A stretch of DNA of 64,000 nt. Origin: Niebla homalea (taxonomy: Eukaryota > Ascomycota > Lecanoromycetes > Lecanorales > Ramalinaceae). The notes under the pieces are model-generated. The model searched no databases, was not told the origin of the DNA, and saw only the letters and a program-made list of their open reading frames with translations. The stretch's first letter is position 1; every line of letters begins with the position of its first letter. Both the position numbers and the translations under genes were made by a program. The stretch covers positions 1,116,001 to 1,180,000 of the forward strand of contig JAHGAU010000013.1 of the NCBI GenBank assembly GCA_019925105.1, given 5' to 3'. Shown piece by piece: positions 1 through 11,679 of the stretch.

Positions 1-2330
1 TAAGAAGGATGAAGGGTGACGAGATCATGAAAAATACGTATCTGGCGGCAAATACTCCCAATCTCTAAACCCAATATGAAGATATGTTTGCATAAATGAA
101 TCGCGTGATATAAAGACACTGCATGAGAATGCGTTATACCGTGAGGATTTGAACACTTTTTGCGAAGCTTACTGTATGAATACGAGCCGTGATGATAATG
201 TTGGAGGCACGTTGTTACCCTGCGTTGTGAAGACGTTGATGGCATCTTGAGAGGGGTGAGAGAGTATAGTTGGAACGCAAGTTGTGGCTACACTTTGTGA
301 AGCAACACGGCGAAAAGACGGGTTGCGTGGAGAGTATCTGCATATATCCTGACCCGTTGTGAAAGAACGAGCAACAGATCTTGCTGGCTTGCGGTTGGGA
401 AAGGACATTGCGGAGGTAAGATGCGAAGACTTCGGTGAACTAGTGAGGGTGTGCTATGAATAGCAATATTGCGAGGGCGGCCGCGCTGTGATGGCGTTGT
501 TCACACATAATGTGAAACCGGATGTGATTACGCACTAATGCATCGCGAATAAATATCTCCTCCCTCCCAAGTCGTCTTCGCTTCTACACCTTTTTGATAT
601 TTCGTACCGATATCTCTCTAGGTCAACACTCCTCTCACCTACATTATATCTGAATATATCTGCCATCTACTTTGAAGGCTTTATGTTATGCTTTCGACGA
701 ATTCAAAACGCTGCCGCAGTTCTGGTGAGACAGATTGTCACCGTAAGAATTTTCGCAACGGATGAAGATGCCCAAGACAAAGAGCTCTAGACATTGTTGC
801 CCATCATCCATTACGTGAACAGTGTCGAGCCTGTGGTCTGTCAATGGTTGAACAACTCGGCCCTACAATGAGCACTAGATTCTAGAAAGCCCACACGATC
901 GGCAAGTCCGTTAAACTTTTCGCAAGTTTCATGGCAAAGTCGGTATTCGAGCGTATGTACGAGTGCAACTATCCTATCTTCCAATGATAGGAAGGACTGG
1001 GAAACTTTGTAAGTTCGCGTAATTGCAATGCCAAAGGAAAAAGCTCTTGCAAAACCAATCCCCTATGCCAATGCCCCTACGACCCAGACTCCGAATCTAC
1101 GAGCGTTCTGCTTAAGGACGGACCAATCTTGATTTTCGTAACTAAGGGGTGACCAGGCAAGTGTATCAATGAGTGGCAACGATGCTACGGCCTAAGCTCT
1201 AAATTTGGCATCACTCTTACTGTCGACCACAATTCCTCAATGGTCTTTATACCATATCCAGTATGTCAAAGCTGGGATTCGAATATGACGAGCCTCGTAG
1301 GGAGGTAGCCAGTACTCAACGCGGCAGACCAGCTGAGGGCGGAGGACGGGCAGGAAATGTTATAGATTTGGACACAATTGGCCTCAAAGTGTGGCGGATT
1401 CTGTACCATCATGACTTTGGGCATGGCACGATCCGTGATGAACATGGCGGATGGCGAAGCAAATTTGACTTGAGCTAAATGATAAACCACGTCTCCCAGC
1501 ACGCGCTAGAAGGCGCCTGTGCGCCAATATCGTAAGATATCCTTCAATTGATCCATAATCAATCCTAAATCAATTCTAGCGTAGATACCGCCGAATGACA
1601 GCTCTACGCAAACACATTAAAAGCCACATTGTCCAAGGTATGAACTTCGACGTGGAAAAGTCCGGCATAGGAGCGTGTAACATAGGGGTAAGCAGAATCC
1701 AATGTAAGATTTCTCCTGGATTGATCTCGGACTAACCCTAGATTGATCAGTCGTTTATCAAGGAATCATAGCATGAACTGACCTTTTTCCGCTACGACAG
1801 CTGCTTCAGCTACGACACTGTGTTCTCCTACTTCAACACACAAATTACCAGTGCCTACAACTGCATCTCCATCGAAAGCTTCGAAATTGGCGCCATTGCC
1901 TGTCAGCCAACATGAAAGAGGTACCAGCCTTCGACTGCTCATCTTCAGCTGGCACCTGACAATAATGATTAAGAGCCGAATTCAGATCGCAAGCTTGGAA
2001 ATGAGTCAATGAGCCAGACTGATCTCTAAATATATATTCGCACCCATTGAGGCAGCTTTTGACCCGCAGCATATCCTCGCAGCATTTTTCTTATACCAAC
2101 TTTTCAATGGATGCCGCCTCATCCTCCTGGTGCGCAGCTTTGGACTTCTACGTTCACGCCGGTACCGTCAGCTCGGCCATTTCCTCAGCCTCCCAGTCAC
2201 GAGTTCTCGCGACAAATGGCAGAAAAGCTCGTCGCGGTGCCTAGGATCAAGAAATTACTTATGGGGATTCATCGGACTGAACATTGTTGGACGTGTTGAT
2301 GAACGCTCCAATCATGTGTTGGAGACAGGG
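1..2330. other. Region without recognisable gene
   Basis: Only short open frames are present on either strand (up to 79 residues), and none shows a domain, signal peptide or plausible splice structure that I recognise. Base composition is ordinary up to the edge of the retrotransposon, so the RIP signature does not extend into this flank. The last 230 bases hold overlapping open frames (2047-2333) that may be remains of a gene, but nothing identifies it. Confidence 0.5.
2326..2330. repeat. Target-site duplication, left copy (CAGGG)
   Basis: The five bases CAGGG precede the left LTR and recur directly after the right LTR at 8119-8123. A perfect 5-bp duplication is usual for Copia and Gypsy integration and shows that both ends of the element are in place. 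Confidence 0.9.
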
Positions 2331-2593
2331 TGATGCAATATGCGCAAATGGGGGAAGGGTGAGTAAGCCGAATCACTTATATTGAGTCTACCACTATGCT
2401 TGTCTAATTACACTGTAATAACGACCGTATTTGTGTCCATCCTAAGGACCGTTTAATGACCGTATACTCACCGCACTTTATGCACCGGTGCACCTATAAT
2501 ACCGTTAACAAAAGGCCGTCTAATAGGCCTTTATGCGATAGGGTCTCCAATGTAAGGGCTGCCAAGATAACCGCGGAATACCCCCGTATATTA
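2331..2593 (-). repeat. Left LTR (3' LTR of the minus-strand element)
   Basis: 263 bp, beginning TGATGC. It matches 7856-8118 in length and nearly base for base. Its inner end, which should read GCATCA, has become TATATTA-like through three transitions. By my reading about 11 of the 19 inter-LTR differences fall on this copy as C-to-T or G-to-A, all in its inner 110 bp or so. Its outer half looks ancestral. Confidence 0.92.
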
Positions 2594-5500
2594 CTCTTTC
2601 TTTAAAGCTACGATAAATCTACGACGGTAATACCGCTATTAATCCATTAAATATAATCTAAGCTTTAATCGATTTATCTTAAAGGGTTATTTTAATAAAG
2701 GCTTTATTATAATATTTATAAGTTAATCCTTAATATTAATATATTTTATTAAAATAATACCTTTTTATATTTTTTCCCGAATAAAGTAATATTAAACGTT
2801 AATATATTTAATCCGTAAGTAATTCTCCGGGTTCTTAATAAGGGAAATATTACCGTTATTATTATTAAATAGAATAATAAGCCCGTAATTTTTAAAGAAT
2901 CCGGTCTTATTAATTTATTTTATAAATTAAATACTCACCTTATACCCTTTAGAAAAAGCTATATATTTAACTTTTACGGTAAAAATAACGACGGTATGCT
3001 ATTTTTAAGTATATTATACGTATATTATACCGGTATTTAATATTATAAAGTTATATAATAACCTTTTATTATTTTTATTATTAATAAACGCGGTATTTAT
3101 AAAGTATTTAAGTAATCCGCTATTACGTCGGAAATATAAGCTTAAATTTAATATGCCCTTTAAGTATTTAAGTATCCGTATTAAATAATTTTAATATTAA
3201 ATAATAAGGTTATTATAAAATTAATTTAATTTTAAGATTAAAAAAGTTAAGTTTAAATAAATAATAACTTAAAAAAATATAAGCTTATTAAGAAGTTATT
3301 AATAAACGTATTAATTTATTCGTTATTTATTAAGTTAGGCTATTTATATACTTTTATATCCGTTTATCGGGGTATTAATATTATTATAACTTATTATATA
3401 GTATTTTTTAAGGACGTTTATAATATAGCTTATTTAATTTATAGTTATAATATCGTTATTTTAAGAAACTTATATCCTGAAGATTACTTTTAATAAACCT
3501 TTTTTAATAAGCTTAAATATTAAAATTAAATAATTTTTTATTTATTTATAAATTTTAAGGCTTTTAATAATAATAATAATATTATTAATATAAAGGGTTA
3601 TTAAATACGTTTCTTTATTAAACCTCTTAATAAATACGTATAAATTAATTTAAACAAGGATAAAATTAAATTTATAAAGCCATAATTGAAATTTTTTAAC
3701 TTAAATCCTTTTTAATTATTTAAGCTTATAAAAACCTTTAAGTAAATAGAAGTATTTATTAGTATTTTATTAAGTTATCAAAATATCCTTAAGAATACTT
3801 ATATAGATCTTTTTATTTAAATTACCGTTTAAATATATAATAATAACGTTTAAAAGCTATAACTAAAGTTTATAAATAATTGTAAATATTAAAAGTAAAC
3901 GGAGCGATTTATACCTTAAAGTAAGTAAAAAGGTTTCCTTATAATCAATATTTTACTTTTAAGTAAAGCCCTTTATAATAAGCTTTATTTTATATTTATT
4001 AATAAAATTTAAAGTAAAAAATTTTTTCTTAAATATTTATTTAAAGTTAATAAGCTTATAGTCCTTTAATTTATTTATAAACTTTTAAATTTTATTTAAT
4101 AATAAATTTATAATTTCTTTATTAATAATTTTAATTTATTTAAATCGGTCCGGGGAATTTATAACTTATTAATAAATAAATAGATTAATATAAGTTATAA
4201 TAATAAAAATAATATTATTAAAATTAATATTAAATACGTAAAGATCGTAATAATAACGGCTTTAATAAGAGCGCTTAATCTTAAGTTTATTATTAACATT
4301 ATTATTTATATTTATTTTATTTTCCGGAATATATCCCGGTATTAATAAAGTCTTATTTATTTATTAATAAGCCGGGATAAAATTATAAATATTTTTAAGT
4401 AGAATAAAAACGTTAATTCCCTTTAATAAAAATAAATTAAAAGCCTTATTATTATTATGATTTTTACGATTTATAAGATTTTTAACGTTTTTAAGGTTTT
4501 TAATAAGCTTTCTTAAATTCTCTTTTTAAATAAACGTTCCGTTTATTATCTTATAGATTTTTAATAATATCTCTTTTTTATTTTGCTTTATTTAATTAAA
4601 GATTTTATCGTTAATTTAAGGGAAATTAAAATTTACGGGATTTATATTATGATTTTCTTTTTTATTTTAAGGAATTAAATAAGTATAAATTAATATAAGC
4701 TCGTTTTTATTAAGTCCTTTAAATCCGTTTAATATATATTCGCTTTTATAATAAGCCGCGTTATTATTAATAAAGGTTATCGGCTTTAAAGCCGGTAATA
4801 TATCTTTAATAATAAGTTATAATAATAAATACGTTACCGTTTTTTTATTAAAGATTTTTAAATTTATAATAACCTTTATATTCTTTTTATAAGGTATATA
4901 AACGTATAATTATAAGCTTAATATAATTCTTAAATAAATATTATCGGTAATAATTTTATTTAATTTTAATCGTTTTATTTCTTTAAATATATTTACTTTA
5001 TATAATATTTTAAACGTCCTTTTATTATTAATAAAAGGTTTTATTTTTATTTACCTTTTAAAAGGGTTTATTCCCTTTATAAATGGAAGTTTTTATCTTA
5101 ATTAATTAATATATATAGCCGTAAAGGTTTAAAAGTTATTTAATAATCCAATATAGTATATTATATACTGAATTATCGTTATAATTATTCGGTTAAACCG
5201 TTCGGCTATACCGTTTTATTTAAGTATATAATACATAATATATTCTATAATAATATTACGTTCTTTAACGGCTATTTTAAAAATTTAAAACTCCTTTATA
5301 TTATTAATACGGACGTACTTAACGGTAATATTATCTTCCTTATAATTAAGTACGTTAATAATAAATAAAACTTAATTAATTATTTTAACTTTTATTATTA
5401 ATAAGGTAAAACTTAATTACCTTATAACTTTATTAATAACGGATAAATAATACTTAAAAAATATTATTCCGGGGATTAATATTTTAATATTATAAAGGCT

Positions 5501-7840
5501 TTAAACGTTATAAAAAAAATAAAACTTAAACTTTATCTTTTTTATATAACGGTATTTACGTATATTTTTTATAAGTTTATTATTCTTATATATATTATAG
5601 AAAAAGTCTTTTAAAGTTAATATTTTTAATATTTTTAATACCGTTTTAAATATAATATATAGTTTAATTATATTTAAATAATTTAAACGATTATAAAAAG
5701 TTATAAAGAGCTCGTCGTTACCTTTTTTACGTCCTTAAGTAATCTTATTATTATTACGTTTAACTTTACCGTTTTTCTTATTTTTCTTATTTTATAATTT
5801 ATAAAATACGGGATTTAAGTTTTCTTTATTAATTATTAACGTAACGTTTTTCCGGATATATATAAGTAAATAAAGCTTTTTATATTGATACTTTACCGTA
5901 ATAAATCGATCCTTTCGCGTAATCCTTACTTTACGTTTATTAAAAGTAATACTTATATTTTTATTTTTTAAAGCTAAAATAAATAAAAGGTTAAATTTTA
6001 AATAAGGAACTTATAATACGTTTTAAATAATATGGTTTTAACCGTTTATTTCGATTATTACGTTATTACGTTTAAGTAAATCTAAGAAGCCCTTATCCCT
6101 TATTATTACCCTTATGGTCTTTTCTTTAAAACTTTAAAATATATTTCTCTAAATATATATATATTTTATAACGCCGGAGTCTATTATTTAAAAAATCTTT
6201 TTATCCTTAAACGGTATATTTTAACTTATTTTATTAAGGGAGTTACCCCTTATTATTATTAAAGCGTAATTACTATTACCGGTATTTACGGATTTTACGG
6301 GGTCCGGGCTTTTATTATTTTAGAAAAGGTTATAATTTTTCCGTATTTATTTTATAATTTAATTATATAAATTATTCTTAAATAAATAGTTCTCTTTATT
6401 ACTTATACCGTTTATTATAATAATATTTCTTATTTTATCGTTACCGTTATAAAGACCGGAATTACTTAAATTTATTATAGCGGTATTATTATTAAGCTTA
6501 TATAAAATTAAATTATATAAATCCTTATTACTTTAATAGTTTTTTAAACGTTTATTAAGGCTATTCTATTTTTTATTAAGAAAGTAATAAAATTATCGTT
6601 ATTATTAATAAATATAAACGTTAACTTTTTAATATTATTTTCCTTTTTATTAACGGTGATAAAGCTTAATTTTTTAAAGTTTTTAAATTCTTTATTATTT
6701 TTAATTATAGCCTTTTTAATTTATTTAAATTTAAATTAAGCTATTTATTTTTTAGGTTTCTTTATTTTCTTAATTTTATTTTTATTAATTTTTTTACCGT
6801 TTTTACCGCTTATTTTTACGTTTTCTTTATTATAATTCTTAGCTATATAACTTATTTTTTAATAATTATAGCATTTTATTACGTAACGGAATTTAATAAT
6901 ATCCTTTTTATTTATTTTTATTATTACGGTATTAATAGTCTATTTTTTAATTATATTAATCTTAATTACCTTAAGTTTTTAAATAACTCTTTTATTATTA
7001 AATATATCTTTATCGTTCTTAAGCCGGTATATAATAAGGTTAAATTTACGTACTTCTTAAAATAAGTTTATAATTATAAGGTTTAAATAAATATTATTTA
7101 ATATAGCGGCTTTATTAATTTAATTTATTTATTTATTTATTCTTTTTATAGATATAACGACTTTATTTACTCCGTTATCCTTTTAAGCCTTTATAATAAG
7201 GATCTTTATTAATAAAAGGATTAGTTTTCCTTTACTTTTTATAAAATAAATCTTATTTTAGGTTAAGTAAATCTAAAATAATATAACGTCCTTATTTATT
7301 AAAATATATAATCTTTACGTCGTTATTACGTTATTTATAAGTATACCGGTAATAAAGTCAGCGTATATAGTTTAAATTTTAACTTAAGACGGGACTTAAA
7401 GGTATAAAATTAAATTATTTATAATATTTTATAATAAATAACTTCTTAAAAACCGTTTTATAATTTAACTTTACTTACGGAAGTTATTATTATTAAGCTT
7501 AAGAAACTTATATAAAGTTAACTTTATAAGGGATTCCTTAAAAATATTTAGGGGTAATTTAATAATTTTTACGGTAAGTACTTTAAGTAACAATAACGTT
7601 ATCTTTTCATCTTAAGTATTATTATTACTGGAAGCATAAAGTATATATTATGCTTAATAAAGTAAGTATTATTACGTTAAGCTATTTTCTCTAGTATCCT
7701 TATAATTATAATTACTTATTGGGGTATCGGAGGTTAAAGTTATAATTATCTTACGGTCTTAAGTAATTACATAGACGTTATAAATGTTACTTAGATAAGA
7801 CTGTTACTTAAACAGTATACTACGATTAGCTATCTTGTTA

Positions 7841-7855
7841 ACCGGGCTCAGAACC
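7841..7855 (-). other. Primer-binding-site-like sequence
   Basis: Read on the minus strand this 15-mer is GGTTCTGAGCCCGGT, directly after the 5' LTR of the minus-oriented element, where a tRNA-complementary primer site is expected. It is far less AT-rich than the adjoining interior. The matching tRNA was not identified. Confidence 0.55.
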
Positions 7856-8118
7856 TGATGCAATATGCGCAAATGGGGGAAGGGTGAGTAAGCCGAATCA
7901 CTTATATTGAGTCTATTATTATGCTTATCTAATTATACTATAATAACGACCGTATTTATGTCCATCCTAAGGACCGTTTAATGACCGTATACTCACCGCA
8001 CCTTATACACCGGTGCACCTGTAATACCGTTAACAAAAGGCCGTCTGGTAGGCCTTTATGCGACAGGGTCTCCAATGCAGGGGCTGCCAAGACAACCGCG
8101 GAATACCCCCGTGCATCA
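7856..8118 (-). repeat. Right LTR (5' LTR of the minus-strand element)
   Basis: 263 bp with intact imperfect-palindromic ends (TGATGC...GCATCA). The mutated positions are C-to-T or G-to-A changes in its inner 165 bp. The outer part next to the flanking DNA is unmutated. The duplicated CAGGG follows at 8119-8123. Confidence 0.92.
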
Positions 8119-8123
8119 CAGGG
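8119..8123. repeat. Target-site duplication, right copy (CAGGG)
   Basis: Second copy of the CAGGG found at 2326-2330. Confidence 0.9.
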
Positions 8124-8300
8124 CTGTGTTGTGATGAAAGTGTTTTGAACTTCTCATCACTTTGGCGTATATCTGAGTACGCTCCCTGTACATAATGCAG
8201 GGCCATCCCTTCTTCCTTCTCTTTTCTCACCAGATAGTTGACTCAATGAATTCCTCTCACCACCTAGTACAACAAACATCTGACTTTCCAGTACCTAATA

Positions 8301-8737
8301 ATGTCCGGAGAGCTTATAACTTTGTACACCTACCAGATCGACGAGGATTACCTTGAACGTGCTATAGTCATGGCCGCCTTATTCGACGTCGCCTCGCAGA
8401 CTAATGGATCACCAAACAGTTAGTTCAGATCAGGAAGAACAACGATTTGGCTAATCTGAAACTGAACAGGGTGCAGTGGAAGCCAGAGGACCGCATGACT
8501 GCAGCGCAAGCGCTGGACCACGGGTTTTTCAACGGAGTGGATGAACCTGCGGACGAGGGTAATGTAGGACAAAAGCTTCCAGCTGAGTTGAATGAGTCTG
8601 AGACCGATATGTTGATGACGGCGGATCCTAAGCAGACCTCGGTCTTAATCATGAACAGCGTCCCTCTGCGAAACTACTTACGCCGATGTTTTTTTCAAGA
8701 AGTACGAACACGCGCCCTCTCTTTCAGTGTCATGTAA
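8301..8737 (+). pseudogene. Protein-kinase C-terminal fragment
   Basis: The frame through 8430-8737 contains WKPEDRMTAAQALDHGFF, which resembles the end of a eukaryotic protein-kinase domain (subdomain XI, where the conserved Arg precedes the final helix). The rest of the kinase is absent: no ATP-binding or HRD/DFG segment is seen between the retrotransposon and this point. A 40-codon frame at 8301-8423 upstream ends in a stop. The fragment lies only about 200 bp from the right LTR, so loss of the rest may relate to the insertion or an earlier rearrangement. This is a gene remnant, not a functional kinase. Confidence 0.55.
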
Positions 8738-9003
8738 GCAATCTTTCGCTAAGTCCTCCGCCTACTCGAGCAACTTGCTCACTAATTACTATCTGCCATA
8801 GCGCCGGCACCTTCTCAACCCCTGAGACCTCAGCAGCTTCCATCCAAGGCTCCCGAATGCCAGGGAGTCGGGTGCTCCGTCTCGCGAAATAGAAAGGCCA
8901 GACAGTGCCAACATCGCAGAGCCCCGCATCCCGCGAAGAGCATCTTGGGTCTTTTTAAGAGTTGGCGAACCCAAGCGCACCCAATTAACTAGTAACTCCA
9001 GCG

Positions 9004-9258
9004 ATGATGAGAGCCTTTCCAACCTCTGAGAAAGCGCCCGCGTCGGCGACGCAATCTAAGTCATTTCTCGACTTCGTCGACCCTGACCATAATGATTCCG
9101 AGTCCGATAACGACCAACCATCCAACTCAGTCCTAAGGGAGAAAGACCAACCTCCCGAAAGTTCATCCACAAATTCCAATGATGGCTTTGATCTCGTGGA
9201 AACGAATGCCCCAGGACCAGAGGCCACAAGTGAGGCTAAATCGTGGGAACAGATGTAA
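9004..9258 (+). pseudogene. Unrecognised acidic, Ser/Asp-rich frame
   Basis: An 84-codon frame rich in Ser, Asp, Glu and Pro, ending at a GT-containing boundary near 9255. It follows the kinase remnant on the same strand and could be the disordered tail of the same broken gene. A second frame at 9530-9760 (76 codons) follows after stops. Neither matches a family I know. Confidence 0.3.
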
Positions 9259-9943
9259 GTGCTTATCTTGTAAGGAAGAATCCATAATGGCTTATACTCT
9301 CCTGTTCGTTTACAGTATTAAAAAATCGATGGACTCGCCGGAGCTGGAACAGATGTAGGACCTCACAATGTTGACACGCTGCTGCAGATTCTTTAAGCTA
9401 GATCTACAAGGCGTCACACTCGAGGCCAACTTCTCCATGCCCATCATGCTGCGTATTTGAAACGCAAATGAGAACTCGAGACTCAACGCAGATTCGAACA
9501 ATGTCGTCAAGCTTCATTGGGCCAGGGCAATGTGCTATGCCTGTTTTAACAGTATTCGGATTGCCTTCCAAGGGTTATTGGAGAATGGCCATACAGAGGA
9601 GGGTTTGAGTCCAGGAGAACTTACGGCGTTCATTGATCCTCCTGCAGAAACCGATTTTCTCCTTCAGGGAGCCGTTTGTCTTTTCTCCAACATGGCGATG
9701 AACGTGACGAACTGTCATCTGACTCTCAGACAAAGGACAGGGTTGGAGACGCTTGCCTAGGAGGAGTGTGATTTAGAGCTCGCGAACAAATGCGCTTTGA
9801 CAAAACATCAGCAGATACGCAGAGGACATTCAACACAGAATAGTCATGCTGACTGATACAGCGCCCATGGTGTAAACACCCTGACCCCCAGTTCGAATTC
9901 AAACTATGCTAGCATCGTTACCCTGGATGTCCAAATCAGTCAA

Positions 9944-10270
9944 ATGCAGCTCCAAACTTCGGAAAGCAAGTCAGAGTTGCAGCAGCTGAACAATCAATTC
10001 AGTCAGGCGAGGCAAGACCGTGATACCGCGAGGTCTCAAAACACTAACCAAAAGATTGACCTGAACACCACTGTAGAAGCGTTGCAAAACATGGTTGATG
10101 GGTTGAATCGCGACCTGGGTGGAGCGAAAGGCAAAGCGTTAACGCTGGAAGGAGCCCAAGGCAAAGCTCGGATCGGCCACACCACTGCTCTGGCTGCGAA
10201 GGATGCACTCATGACGTTGGACATGGGAGACAGGTTTGGGACGGAGAATGATGCCAGAGCTTCTCTATAA
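9944..10270 (+). CDS. Predicted coiled-coil fragment, unknown function
   Basis: A 108-codon frame with a Gln/Ser/Asp-rich N-terminal half in heptad-like spacing (ESKSELQQLNNQFSQ), then a Gly/Ala/Lys-rich part, ending at a TAA. It is probably the C-terminal part of a longer protein whose upstream exons are lost or degenerate. It lies downstream of the kinase remnant, on the same strand. No domain can be assigned. Confidence 0.3.
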   Translation: MQLQTSESKSELQQLNNQFSQARQDRDTARSQNTNQKIDLNTTVEALQNMVDGLNRDLGGAKGKALTLEGAQGKARIGHTTALAAKDALMTLDMGDRFGTENDARASL

Positions 10271-10802
10271 CTCTACGCTTTGTATCTAAGATGTGATAAC
10301 GAATTCTTCTCAGACACCCAGCATACTCAGAGACTATGTGGATATAAGATGAGGTACTTTTGAGGTTCAAGTCATACCGCACGTTCTTATTACTTATTTA
10401 TTACTAGATTGTACTGTGAGCTATCTGCATGAGAGTTTATGAAATTTGAAAACAAAAAGTTGGCGAAGGATGGCTCAATTGTTCATGAAGCGGCATAGCT
10501 GGTTTTAAATGACGGTCTTACTCTAACACCCAAGAGATCATCACGGGCAAGTCCTCCAAGAATCACACAGGATACCTAGAACGATCTAATGCTAACTAGG
10601 TTCCCAGGAGAGAAGTACCCTCACACAACAAGCTATACTATTCTACTCCAGGGCGGCGAATAATCATATGCAATCAGCACTGCACATATATTTGATTGCT
10701 GATCCACCAAATGACAGCCAAGTTGATCGATGTGACAATAAATGACGGAAAGGGGTTTAAATAGCCTATCACTATCATATACGAAACACAGATCTCTCTC
10801 AA

Positions 10803-11093
10803 ATGCCTTCTTATCTAGTCAGGACCGCTGTAAAGGATTTCCTACCTGTGGATTTGCTTGCTGCTTTCCAAACGTTGCAAGAAAAACTTTTGAATGATTA
10901 CGCATTATTTGAATCCCAACATCTCAAAAATGTGTTCACCCAAACTCACATGAGCATTGCCAGGCTGCGATCCCCCGTTGCGAACATCCTGTTAGCAACA
11001 CCCATGTTGACTCAGCCGATAGTTTTGGTAGGACCACTCGAGATAATATGGAAATCCTATTGGCACGCAGGATCTCCCACCGACCTGGAGTAG
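10803..11093 (+). CDS. Hypothetical 96-residue protein
   Basis: A single open frame starting MPSYLVRTAVKDF, preceded by a pyrimidine-rich stretch and an A at -1. No signal peptide or domain is recognised, and the hydrophobic segment near residues 60-80 is short. It could be a genuine small gene or chance; coding character is not obvious. Confidence 0.25.
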   Translation: MPSYLVRTAVKDFLPVDLLAAFQTLQEKLLNDYALFESQHLKNVFTQTHMSIARLRSPVANILLATPMLTQPIVLVGPLEIIWKSYWHAGSPTDLE

Positions 11094-11679
11094 GGGGAGG
11101 ATATGCGCCTGGCTCCCTACCGCCGCACGATTTAGCATCCTAGGATGATCAAAACTTGGTCGTTCGTTTCGTGGAACCCAACCGTATCCTCATGCTGGTC
11201 ATGATCCTTCGCAGGCAAATGTTTGTTTGGGCCTGCGCTCATGGAGTCATTCCGGTGATTCGATCCTGTGAAGCCAGACGTTATACGTGTCCCATACGTA
11301 CGAGTAGGTTTTGTGCACTGCCCACCCTATAGATCCAAAGAGGCTAGCGCCGCGTCAATCATCTGACAAGGCTGTCAGGCAGCGGGGTCGCCCACAACTT
11401 CCCCGTCTCCCATCTCTCGACCCTTCTTCCTTCACACTTCCTAGCAAACTGCAGAAGGTGCAACAACCCACGTCATCGATGTCGAGATTCGTTGCTCCAA
11501 TCTGGTCGAGCGGACTTCTCCATCACAACGTAAATTCCATCATTTCATGATGGAAAATTGACCCTACGTCGGATGGTTGGAAGAATCGGCGGACATATTC
11601 ACTCCTTCAGCCTTAGCGCCTTTCTCCAGTGCCCTAGTATCAGCTTTCTTGCTGCCTTGGCTTGATCAGCAGATCCAAG

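Larger units (their letters stand above)
2331..8118 (-). mobile_element. RIP-degenerated Ty1/Copia-type LTR retrotransposon
   Basis: A 5788-bp element bounded by two 263-bp direct repeats and flanked by a CAGGG target-site duplication. A purine-rich stretch (minus-strand reading of 2594-2604) abuts the left LTR. A primer-binding-site-like sequence (minus-strand reading of 7841-7855) abuts the right LTR. Both put the element on the minus strand. No long open frame survives and the interior is extremely AT-rich. On the minus strand a Gag CCHC zinc-knuckle remnant reads at about 6833-6874. A reverse-transcriptase catalytic-box remnant reads at 3581-3592, with both Asp codons now Asn. The roughly 3.2 kb between them, and only about 1 kb from the RT box to the LTR, fit the Copia order (integrase before RT) and not Gypsy. 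Superfamily is inferred from spacing and two motif remnants. Confidence 0.88.

Noticed and set aside
1263..1502. Paired sense and antisense frames of 71 and 78 codons
   Set aside because: Mutually antisense short frames with no domain and no supporting context.
2600..7850. AT-rich tract considered as a centromere or mitochondrial insertion
   Set aside because: It is bounded exactly by LTRs with a target duplication and shows CpA depletion, so a RIP-mutated retrotransposon explains it.
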